From Ashinkailepas kermadecensis (Eukaryota > Arthropoda > Thecostraca > Neolepadidae), in the NCBI GenBank assembly GCA_034440615.1, contig JAOTOM010004375.1, positions 163,501-227,500 of the forward strand: a stretch of DNA of 64,000 bases, written 5' to 3'. The translations under genes were made by a program, and so were the position numbers. Shown here one piece after another: positions 10,671 to 19,505 of the stretch; position 1 is the stretch's first letter, and every line of letters starts with the position of its first letter. The notes beneath the pieces are model-generated. The model had not been told where the DNA came from. It did not search any database and saw nothing but the letters and a program-made list of their open reading frames with translations.

Positions 10671-12095
10671 TTTACCAGGCTCGTTGCTATTTCGCTGCGG
10701 TGTCGTTTACCAGGCTCGTTGCTATTTCGCTGCGGTGTCGTTTACCAGGCTCGTTGCTATTTCGCTGCGGTGTCGTTTACCAGGCTCGTTGCTATTTCGC
10801 TGCGGTGTCGTTTACCAGGCTCGTTGCTATTTCGCTGCGGTGTCGTTTACCAGGCTCGTTGCTATTTCGCTGCGGTGTCGTTTACCAGGCTCGTTGCTAT
10901 TTCGCTGCGGTGTCGTTTACCAGGCTCGTTGCTATTTCGCTGCGGTGTCGTTTACCAGGCTCGTTGCTATCGTTCGTTGCTATTTCGCTGCGGTGTCGTT
11001 TACCAGGCTCGTTGCTATTTCGCTGCGGTGTCGTTTACCAGGCTCGTTGCTATTTCGCTGCGGTGTCGTTTACCAGGCTCGTTGCTATTTCGCTGCGGTG
11101 TCGTTTACCAGGCTCGTTGCTATTTCGCTGCGGTGTCGTTTACCAGGCTCGTTGCTATTTCGCTGCGGTGTCGTTTACCAGGCTCGTTGCTATTTCGCTG
11201 CGGTGTCGTTTACCAGGCTCGTTGCTATTTCGCTGCGGTGTCGTTTACCAGGCTCGTTGCTATTTCGCTGCGGTGTCGTTTACCAGGCTCGTTGCTATTT
11301 CGCTGCGGTGTCGTTTACCAGGCTCGTTGCTATTTCGCTGCGGTGTCGTTTGTCGTTGCTATTTCGCTGCGGTGTCGTTTACCAGGCTCGTTGCTATTTC
11401 GCTGCGGTGTCGTTTACCAGGCTCGTTGCTATTTCGCTGCGGTGTCGTTTACCAGGCTCGTTGCTATTTCGCTGCGGGTGTTGCTATTTGCTGGGTGTCG
11501 TTTACAGGCTCGTTTTCGGTGCGTTGGTCGTTTACCAGGCTCGTTGCTATTTCGCTGCGGTGTCGTTTACCAGGCTCGTTGCTATTTCGCTGGGTGTGTT
11601 ACCGGCTCGTTTTTTCGTTGCTATTTCGCTGCGGTGTCGTTTACCAGGCTCGTTGCTATTTCGCTGCGGTGTCGTTTACCAGGCTCGTTGCTATTTCGCT
11701 GCGGTGTCGTTTACCACGGCTCGTTGCTATTTCGCTGCGGTGTCGTTTACCAGGCTCGTTGCTATTTCGCTGCGGTGTCGTTTACCAGGCTCGTTGCTAT
11801 TTCGCTGCGGTGTCGTTTACCAGGCTCGTTGCTATTTCGCTGCGGTGTCGTTTACCAGGCTCGTTGCTATTTCGCTGCGGTGTCGTTTACCAGGCTCGTT
11901 GCTATTTCGCTGCGGTGTCGTTTACCAGGCTCGTTGCTATTTCGCTGCGGTGTCGTTTACCAGGCTCGTTGCTATTTCGCTGCGGTGTCGTTTACCAGGC
12001 TCGTTGCTATTTCGCTGCGGTGTCGTTTACCAGGCTCGTTGCTATTTCGCTGCGGTGTCGTTTACCAGGCTCGTTGCTATTTCGCTGCGGTGTCG
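10671..12095. repeat. 35-bp minisatellite B, about 41 units
   Basis: Units of 35 bp with the words tttaccaggctcgttgc and tatttcgctgcggtgtcg. A cluster of damaged units lies at about 11,470-11,620. One frame reads YQARCYFAAVSF and runs in frame from SDVI on the left and into LETRPQRWNKV on the right. The array therefore sits inside the end of the endonuclease domain. Its length equals that of minisatellite A, but the sequence is unrelated. Confidence 0.97.
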
Positions 12096-12542
12096 TTTTT
12101 GGAAACGAGACCACAGCGGTGGAACAAAGTCAACAAAGTCAGCTGGCGTCAGTTAGATATAATGGCACAATAGGATAATAATTGTGTAATAGTATAGTAA
12201 CAGTACAATAGCATTGTTTAAGCATAATAGTCTGGTAATTGTCTGGTAACAGTATAGTAAATAGTATAATACCATCACAGTAATATAATATTATAGCAAT
12301 AGTATAATAGCATTATAATATCATAGTAATATTATATTAGTATGGATGTAATAGAATATAAATACTAGCAGGAGATGTAATAGAAAAGTCGCCCATTGAC
12401 TTTCAGACAATCTCAGAAACTCTCAGACAATCCAGGCCACCACTTCTCGTCGAATATTTTGCTTCAGCAATAATCGACTCTGCCTCCGAATGCATACCTA
12501 GGACCTCCAGAACAGAAGTGGTGGACACAGAGGCGCCGTGCT
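12096..12542 (+). pseudogene. Endonuclease end and start of linker, with AT-rich insert
   Basis: LETRPQRWNKVNKVSWRQL matches the block that closes the endonuclease region of I-like LINEs (RPPRWN...ADW). A 230-bp AT-rich stretch (about 12,170-12,400) of degenerate tagtataatag words interrupts it. Coding similarity resumes with VEYFASAIIDSASECIPR before minisatellite C. Confidence 0.6.
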
Positions 12543-13106
12543 CCCGTGCCGTGGCGGACCGAGCAGTGCCGGGCTGTTACCCGTGCCGTGTCGGACCGAG
12601 CAGTGCCGGACTGTTACCCGTGCCGTGGTGGACCGAGCAGTGCCGGGCTGTTACCCGTGCCGTGTCGGACCGAGCAGTGCCGGACTGTTACCCGTGCCGT
12701 GGTGGACCGAGCAGTGCCGGACTGTTACTCGTGCCGTGGCGGACCGAGCAGTGCCGGACTGTTACCCGTGCTGTGGCGGACCGAGCAGTGCCGGACTGTT
12801 ACCCGTGCCGTGGCGGACCGAGCAGTGCCGGACTGTTACCCGTGCCGTGGCGGACGGACGAGCAGTGCCGGACTGTTACCCGTGCCGTGGCGGACCGAGC
12901 AGTGCCGGACTGTTACTCGTGCCGTGGTGGACCGAGCAGTGCCGGACTGTTACCCGTGCCGTGTCGGACCGAGCAGTGCCGGGCTGTTACCCGTGCCGTG
13001 TCGGACCGAGCAGTGCCGGACTGTTACCCGTGCCGTGGTGGACCGAGCAGTGCCGGACTGTTACCCGTGCCGTGGTGGACCGAGCAGTGCCGGACTGTTG
13101 CCCGTG
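12543..13106. repeat. 37-bp minisatellite C, about 15 units
   Basis: Units of 37 bp with the words cccgtgccgtggtggacc and gagcagtgccggactg, varying at a few positions. One frame reads VPWWTEQCRTVTRA. This is the conserved PWW..EC..A motif of the endonuclease-RT linker, and the right flank continues it in frame (VARARRRAHGASDRL). Confidence 0.95.
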
Positions 13107-13953
13107 CTCGGAGACGAGCTCACGGCGCTTCTGACCGGCTCAGCACGAGAGCAAATCTGATAGCATTTCGGAAGGCAAGGGCGAATCCTCGGCGCACAAG
13201 TATCGAGGCAAATGGGATGTCCTGGACATAATACGTTGGAAATATTAGACGATTTGCATCAAACAGATTATAATTACAGTAGATTACAACGGATTAAAAA
13301 TAGACGAGTTGGGACAAATCTCGTCCCAGGTCTGGCGTATTTCCGGATAGTTCTCGTCAGTTTCTCTCTCAGTGTTGAGGGGAGGGAGGGCTGATGTTGC
13401 CCATCCGTCAGATGTCGCAAATGAGATGGGTTGTTTTGTCTCGGAATATGGTAGTGGTGGAAACACTGGTCCAAAGTTTTTGCGTTCTAAGTCGAATTGC
13501 GAGGGGAACCTTAATCAATCCAGACTCACTTGACTACATTTGTTCGTTCCAATAAATCGACCAAACTAGTATATATGATTTGACATTGAAGCTGTACCGT
13601 GATTTATCCAATTACGCACTGCATTTAGGGTTTTTTTCGGAGTGTATTTGAACAACCGTTATCGACAGGGAAGATCTTAGACTACTCCGTGACAAATGCA
13701 TTGCTCTCTGAATATTTAAAAAAGTGTCGCATGCACATCATATGGAGATGATAGAGTCAGTTCTGTGTCGCATGGACATCATCGGAAGCTGATAAACAGA
13801 CATGCTACTTTCTATCGGTCTCTCATCTGCTCCTGGCTAGATTGTGCCTGCTTTGTCTATGACGATGCCTGTGTATCCGGGAGATACGTTTTGGATGTAG
13901 CAGCTATTTTTAGATGTAGCAGCTCTGAGGATTGTGACTGGTGTATTGCGGAC
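13107..13953 (+). pseudogene. Linker and RT thumb with the catalytic core deleted
   Basis: Linker blocks are readable (RANLIAFRKARANPRR; SSQVWRIS; DVANEMGCFVSEYGS; GPKFLRSKS). The sequence then jumps at about 13,510-13,575 to the RT thumb: LTLKLYRDLS, EDLRLLRDKCIALSEYLKK and YRSLICSWLDCACFVY. All palm motifs, including the usual YADD or FADD, are absent. This is an internal deletion of at least several hundred bases compared with full-length I-like ORF2. Confidence 0.65.
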
Positions 13954-15093
13954 ATCGCCATCCGCCAGCCTTTTGACGTCAACGAGCCACCACACTCCAG
14001 TGCCCATCGCCATCCGCCAGCCTTTTGACGTCAACGAGCCACCACACTCCAGTGCCCATCGCCATCCGCCAGCCTTTTGACGTCAACGAGCCACCACACT
14101 CCAGTGCCCATCGCCATCCGCCAGCCTTTTGACGTCAACGAGCCACCACACTCCAGTGCCCATCGCCATCCGCCAGCCTTTGACGTCAACGAGCCACCAC
14201 ACTCCAGTGCCCATCGCCATCCGCCAGCCTTTTGACGTCAACGAGCCACCACACTCCAGTGCCCATCGCCATCCGCCAGCCTTTTGACGTCAACGAGCCA
14301 CCACACTCCAGTGCCCATCGCCATCCGCCAGCCTTTTGACGTCAACGAGCCACCACACTCCAGTGCCCATCGCCATCCGCCAGCCTTTGACGTCAACGAG
14401 CCACCACACTCCAGTGCCCATCGCCATCCGCCAGCCTTTTGACGTCAACGAGCCACCACACTCCAGTGCCCATCGCCATCCGCCAGCCTTTTGACGTCAA
14501 CGAGCCACCACACTCCAGTGCCCATCGCCATCCGCCAGCCTTTTGACGTCAACGAGCCACCACACTCCAGTGCCCATCGCCATCCGCCAGCCTTTTGACG
14601 TCAACGAGCCACCACACTCCAGTGCCCATCGCCATCCGCCAGCCTTTTGACGTCAACGAGCCACCACACTCCAGTGCCCATCGCCATCCGCCAGCCTTTG
14701 ACGTCAACGAGCCACCACACTCCAGTGCCCATCGCCATCCGCCAGCCTTTTGACGTCAACGAGCCACCACACTCCAGTGCCCATCGCCATCCGCCAGCCT
14801 TTTGACGTCAACGAGCCACCACACTCCAGTGCCCATCGCCATCCGCCAGCCTTTTGACGTCAACGAGCCACCACACCCAGTGCCCATCGCCATCCGCCAG
14901 CCTTTTGACGTCAACGAGCCACCACACTCCAGTGCCCATCGCCATCCGCCAGCCTTTTGACGTCAACGAGCCACCACACTCCAGTGCCCATCGCCATCCG
15001 CCAGCCTTTTGACGTCAACGAGCCACCACACTCCAGTGCCCATCGCCATCCGCCAGCCTTTTGACGTCAACGAGCCACCACACTCCAGTGCCC
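13954..15093. repeat. 52-bp minisatellite D, about 22 units
   Basis: Units of 52 bp (51 in copies lacking one T) with the words atcgccatccgccagcc, ttttgacgtcaacgagcc and accacactccagtgccc. One frame reads IRQPFDVNEPPHSS, the place of the usual VESLYVEANEPPLSLR block downstream of the RT thumb. Each unit carries a TGACGTCA palindrome or a near match, so a CRE-like site is repeated about 20 times. Confidence 0.95.
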
Positions 15094-15170
15094 GTGCTTC
15101 TTGTGAGTGAGCGTCCACGTCCACGTAATTATCAAGCGTCATTAAACGTCCAATAATTCGGAGGACATTC
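15094..15170. mobile_element. Half copy of an inverted-repeat MITE
   Basis: The words gtgagtgagcgtccacg and cgtaattatcaagcgtc match the left end of the complete MITE at 26,229-26,453. Only one end is present here, at the edge of minisatellite D. Confidence 0.5.
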
Positions 15171-15349
15171 TGCCATTTCTGTTTATCCCTTGACCTCACA
15201 ACCAGTTAGAACACTTGTGCAACACAACACTCAATATCAGATGACTAACATTCTCATCCCACCACCTGCCTCGAACGTCAAAAGGCTTGTATTTCAGTAA
15301 CACGCCGTTCTAAACACATTCATAACAGGCCACGATAAACTAGCACACA

Positions 15350-16120
15350 AACAAGGAGGAGACAGATGCTCGGGATACGATACTCATGCACATTATGCCG
15401 TTTTCCGCAGCACCCAGCTCATCAAGCGGTGTTCTCGCGTCGCGCCCTATCAGTTGTATCGCGCAGTGACGCCCCCATATACAGACCTCTGTGCACTGGA
15501 ATTCGTCACCAATTTGATGAAAGTCCACGAGAAATGCGCAATGCCAAACGCTCCATGCAGGTGGCAACGCCTCCTTAACGACTTCTCTCACGGGAACCGA
15601 GAATGGCGCTCGTCTTGGCTGACATCCGTGGAGGGGATGTTCCCCTCAGGAGTTGCAAGCGCATGCTCCAGAGCACGCATCGACATTTTATGCCAGCTAT
15701 GCAACACACATCCGAGCTGGTAGTAATTTATCCAGCACTGACTGTCACAGGGGTCGGGGATGAAGAACATCGCCACATTGTATTCGACTTGTTGAGCAGC
15801 TTTTCGCTATTGAAGGGCTTTAGTCCCTCATACCCTTTAGTACATGATATCTTCCGTCGCCTGATTGCATTCTATGAGGCAGGGAAGGTCGTCAACTTCT
15901 GCCGGATTCCTAGCCATGTAGGTATCGTAGACAATGAACAAGCCAACAGTGCTACTAAACCAGCGGTGTAGCATCCATTGCATTCCAAATCCCGGCCACG
16001 GGGAACCACCCGGGGATCTCTGTTTTCTGGCGAACAAATAATAAGCCAGCTGGGACGAGCTTGTTTGCAACAAATCACTGACGGTAAAGCCCTCTCGACC
16101 AGTCGCTTTGCCGCTCGCAC
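15350..16120 (+). pseudogene. Post-RT region and RNase H domain of the I-like LINE
   Basis: PQHPAHQAVFSRRALSV matches the NPSNPAY.VVF block after the thumb. Shifted frames follow (PEHASTFYA is like LPDHASTFTAEL), then HIVFDLLSSFSLLKGFSP, like the FTDSLSSLQAL block, and VNFCRIPSHVGIVDNEQAN, the RNase H signature PSHVGI.GNE.AD. The final catalytic Asp is replaced by Asn (NEQAN), and frames shift several times, so it is inactive. Confidence 0.75.
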
Positions 16121-16618
16121 AGGAGGGTGGGACGAGGTGATGTTGTGCCGTATATCTCCACGCTTAGGTCATACTTATGGCCACCCATGGTAACTACTAC
16201 TACTACATAGGAGGGTGGGACGAGGTCATGTTGTGCCGTATATCTCCACGCTTAGGTCATACTTATGGCCACCCATGGTAACCTACTACATAGGAGGGTG
16301 GGACGAGGTCATGTTGTGCCGTATATCTCCACGCTTAGGTCATACTTATGGCCACCCATGGTAACCTACTACATAGGAGGGTGGGACGAGGTCATGTTGT
16401 GCCGTATATCTCCACGCTTAGGTCATACTTATGGCCACCCATGGTAACCTACTACATAGGAGGGTGGGACGAGGTCATGTTGTGCCGTATATCTCCACGC
16501 TTAGGTCATACTTATGGCCACCCATGGTAACCTACTACATAGGAGGGTGGGACGAGGTGATGTTGTGCCGTATATCTCCACGCTTAGGTCATACTTATGG
16601 CCACCCATGGTAACCTAC
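16121..16618. repeat. 83-bp minisatellite E, about 6 units
   Basis: Units of about 83 bp (first unit slightly longer) with aggagggtgggacgagg, tcatgttgtgccgtata, tctccacgcttaggtc and atacttatggccaccc. One frame reads GGWDEVMLCRISPRLGHTYG, matching the conserved R.EEVVLCRLRIGHTYLTHG block after RNase H. The array is therefore an amplified piece of this ORF2. Confidence 0.95.
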
Positions 16619-16639
16619 TCAGTGGTGAGAATACGTCAC

Positions 16640-17450
16640 CAGATGTCCCAGATGTGTCCCAGATGTATCCCAGATGTGTCCCAGATGTATCCCAGATGTG
16701 GTCCAGATGTGTCCCAGATGTGTCCCAGATGTATCCCAGATATGTCCCAGATATGTCCCAGATGTATACCAGATGTGTCCCAGATGTGTCCCAGATGTAT
16801 CCCAGATGTGTCCCAGATGTGTCCCAGATGTGTCCCAGATGTCCAGATGTGTCCCAGATGTATCCCAGATGTATACCAGATGTGGTCCAGATGTGTCCCA
16901 GATGTATACCAGATGTGTCCCAGATGTGTCCCAGATGTATCCCAGATGTGTCCCAGATGTGTCCCAGATGTATCCCAGATGTGTCCCAGATGTGTCCCAG
17001 ATGTGTCCCAGATATGTCCCAGATGTGTCCCAGATGTATACCAGATGTGTCCCAGATGTGTCCCAGATGTGTCCCAGATGTCCAGATGTGTCCCAGATGT
17101 ATCCCAGATATGTCCCAGATGTGTCCCAGATGTATCCCAGATGTATACCAGATGTGGTCCAGATGTGTCCCAGATGTATACCAGATGTGTCCCAGATGTG
17201 TCCCAGATGTATCCCAGATGTGTCCCAGATGTGTCCCAGATGTATACCAGATGTGTCCCAGATGTGTCCCAGATGTATCCCAGATGTGTCCCAGATGTAT
17301 CCCAGATGTGTCCCAGATGTGTCCCAGATGTATACCAGATGTGGTCCAGATGTGTCCCAGATGTATACCAGATGTATCCCAGATGTGTCCCAGATGTATC
17401 CCAGATGTGTCCCAGATGTGTCCCAGATGTATCCCAGATGTGTCCCAGAT
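16640..17450. repeat. 11-bp minisatellite F, about 70 units
   Basis: Short units of tcccagatgtg or tcccagatgta, with atacc and gtggtcc variants that form a loose higher-order pattern. Translation gives cycling MCPRCVPDVSQ. The array ends immediately before the C-terminal HILISCPRF block, at the place of the ORF2 cysteine motif. Both strands stay open by composition. Confidence 0.95.
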
Positions 17451-17790
17451 GGGCTGCAGCGCCAACAGACCGTCACATTCTGATTTCATGTCCGAGGTTT
17501 TTTTTCGGGAGCACCGACGTTATTTCGGGATTGACCAGTCTCACTCCCTCGTACTCTCAGTAGCAGTTTCAGGCGCTAAATCGCAGATCGTTGAATCCGG
17601 GAAACACTTCAGCTTCCTTTCTGATGTGCAATTTTGTGCCTAGGGACTTTGATCTACCCGGGATGTTGATATATCTAGATACACTGGAAACGGTACGCAT
17701 AGTACAATTGACGTTGCATAGCCACACTTGTTATAAACGATGCATGACATTGTAGTCGACGCACCCCTAAGCCCAAAGAATCAATCAACC
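17451..17790 (+). pseudogene. ORF2 C-terminus and 3' tail of the I-like LINE
   Basis: APTDRHILISCPRFFFG matches the usual LTVEHIL.SCPRF motif, followed after a shift by RRYFGIDQSHSLVLS and FSFLSDVQFC with a stop at 17,641-17,643. The tail at about 17,757-17,790 (gacgcacccctaagccc, then aatcaatcaacc) resembles the retrotransposon 3' ends found at 24,727, 47,643, 49,048, 56,180 and 59,166. Confidence 0.65.
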
Positions 17791-19050
17791 ATGTCGAGTC
17801 ATATATGGCCAGTGGTGTCAGGCTATATCAGGTCGAGCTGGATTTGACCCAGTGTTGGCAGGTCACATCAGTTGGAGTCAGATTTGACCCAGTGTTGACA
17901 GGTCACATCAGGTCGGGTTGTGACAGGTCACATCAGGTCGGCTCGTGTCAGGCTGTATTTATTCGTCTTCGACCGCATCTTATCTACCCTCGTGTTATAA
18001 CCAATTCCACAGTTAGTTCTATGTGCCTTTTGACTCAGCGGCCTGTACTTGGGATGGGAGTGCGTGATTGCGAAGCAGTGCGTGCGTGATTGCAGTGCGT
18101 GATTGCGAAGCAGCATACATGCGGAGATGGTTCAGCTCTCTAGATGTAGCTAAGCAGATATATCAGATCAAGAGCGGCGGTGTCCCGTCCTGGTCTGGCC
18201 CTGATCCTGGTCCTGGTCTTGGTCTTGGTCCTGGTCCTGGTCCCGATCCTGGTCCTGGTCCTGGTCCTGGTCCTGGTCCTGGTCTGGCCATGACTGTTAA
18301 TACTCATCATTCTGATTCACATAAACACTCACATTGTGACGGATTGTTCACCATGCAACGCCACAGAGTTAGTGCTGAAATTCAGGCTTTCTTGGGGAGA
18401 GGGACTTCGTCCTGCCCCCCCCCCCCACACACACAATCCGCCTTCACTGTCAGTTCAGATAGTATCGGTATACACGAAGTCTGATTTCACAATTGGAGTT
18501 AAATTTTCTTAACAAGATCTGAATATTTTGAGGTAGTAGGCAATGAAGGAATTGACAGGAACATTGCAGTTAGAAAGAACATTGGATCAGGGCATCCAGT
18601 GGCCTCTACTGCTACCACTACTACTACGTACTATTTGACGTTTGAGGACAGATGTCGGATGCAGGGGCAATGAACAATGTACGGAACATCTTAAAATAGC
18701 ACGAAAGTGCGATGGCACAGCTTTCATGTTGAAGTGTGTGGACTTCGAGAGGCTCTGCCCTCTGCCGCCTCCCCTACCACTCCACCTCTTGTTTCCGCTC
18801 CAGTGGATGTGACTGTGTCCAGGGGCAGAACTTTGACTTTTGTGTGCAATACTTTTGGAAGACTCAAGCTTCCCAAAGGTAGCGTACCCCCACCCCCCCC
18901 CAATAGCTTAGGATTTTGACATGCGAACCAAAGGAGTGGGCCATCCAAATATTTTTTTAAAGAAGCTCCGTGCCTGACTGTGTCTGCGCAGCGCATCTCC
19001 CACACACACCTCTGTGTGTGATTCAGTATCAGGGGGCTACAGAGGCTCAC
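17791..19050. other. Spacer with small repeats, no gene seen
   Basis: Contains a ggtcacatcaggtcgg repeat (17,810-17,950), an about 100-bp CCTGGT hexamer repeat (18,190-18,292), a C-run with CA repeat (18,414-18,432) and another C-run (18,890-18,901). I see no exon with family similarity. Confidence 0.5.
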
Positions 19051-19054
19051 GTCT

Positions 19055-19499
19055 GGGGTTGGGGGGGGGTGACGTCACTCGCGGGTGGTGTCACACCTGG
19101 TGTCGTGGCGCCGCGGCTCGGCGCAACACTTCGTGCGCGGCTTGCGCCAATTGCCGCGCACGAAGTGTCGACTTATCGTGACGTATCGTAACGCTGGCGA
19201 CGTACCGACGCTTGCGACGTACCGCGCGCGCCGTCGAGGCGGCGCCGCGGCGGCGGCGTCGCTGTGACGTCACAGTGTCACTACGGGCGAGAGTGCAGCG
19301 TCCAGCGGCGGCCGACTCGCCCTTGGCGCGGCGCGTCACGCAGCTGCGCGGCCGAGCGTGACGCGTGACGCCTACTTAAGGCGGCGCCGGCCGGCCGCCG
19401 CCTCACTGGCCAATGATCGGTGATCAAGGATCGGTGATCGGTGATCGGTGATCGGTGATCGGTGATCGTCACTGCTGCTCCAGCCGCGGGACACCCGGA
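19055..19499 (+). promoter_or_regulatory. CpG-rich promoter and 5' UTR of gene 1
   Basis: Dense CpG sequence with TGACGTCA palindromes near 19,070 and 19,267 and many CGTGACG words. A TATA-like tacttaagg at 19,372-19,380 stands about 30 bases before an initiator-like tcactg at 19,403. That is the spacing of an arthropod core promoter. The leader holds a GGTGATC heptamer repeat (19,415-19,470) and an upstream ATG at 19,413 that opens a 12-codon frame. The role is inferred from position just ahead of exon 1. Confidence 0.5.
19126..19168. other. Perfect 16-bp hairpin in the CpG-rich promoter
   Basis: Left arm 19,126-19,141 (acacttcgtgcgcggc) and right arm 19,153-19,168 (gccgcgcacgaagtgt) are exact reverse complements around an 11-base loop. 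The stem is about 69 percent GC. It could extrude as a cruciform or bind a dimeric factor; its function is unknown. Confidence 0.9.
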
Positions 19500-19505
19500 A
19501 TGGCG
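19500..19505 (+). CDS. Gene 1 exon 1 (Met-Ala)
   Basis: ATGGCG followed at once by the strong donor gtgagt. Phase 0 fits the phase 0 acceptor of exon 2, and Met-Ala supplies the missing start of the signal peptide. It lies about 95 bases downstream of the proposed transcription start. The exon is too short to prove by sequence alone. Confidence 0.5.

Larger units (their letters stand above)
9903..17790 (+). mobile_element. Decayed I-like LINE with RNase H, broken up by internal minisatellites
   Basis: Segments between the repeat arrays line up in order with one ORF2: endonuclease (LLLGDFNSHHTL), endonuclease end (RPQRWNKVNKVSW), linker (VPWWTEQC and LIAFRKARANPRR), RT thumb (YRSLICSWLDCACFVY), post-RT region (PAHQAVF), RNase H (CRIPSHVGIVDNEQAN), a block like EEVVLCRLRIGHT, and a C-terminal HILISCPRF. 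The RT catalytic palm is missing between about 13,510 and 13,575. Frames shift many times, so the copy is dead. This order with RNase H after RT is typical of the I superfamily. A 3' tail with the word aatcaatcaacc closes it near 17,790. Confidence 0.8.

Noticed and set aside
10649..12178. Three overlapping plus-strand frames of about 500 codons
   Set aside because: Translation of the 35-bp array B with short LINE flanks. All three frames are open, so none is evidence for a gene.
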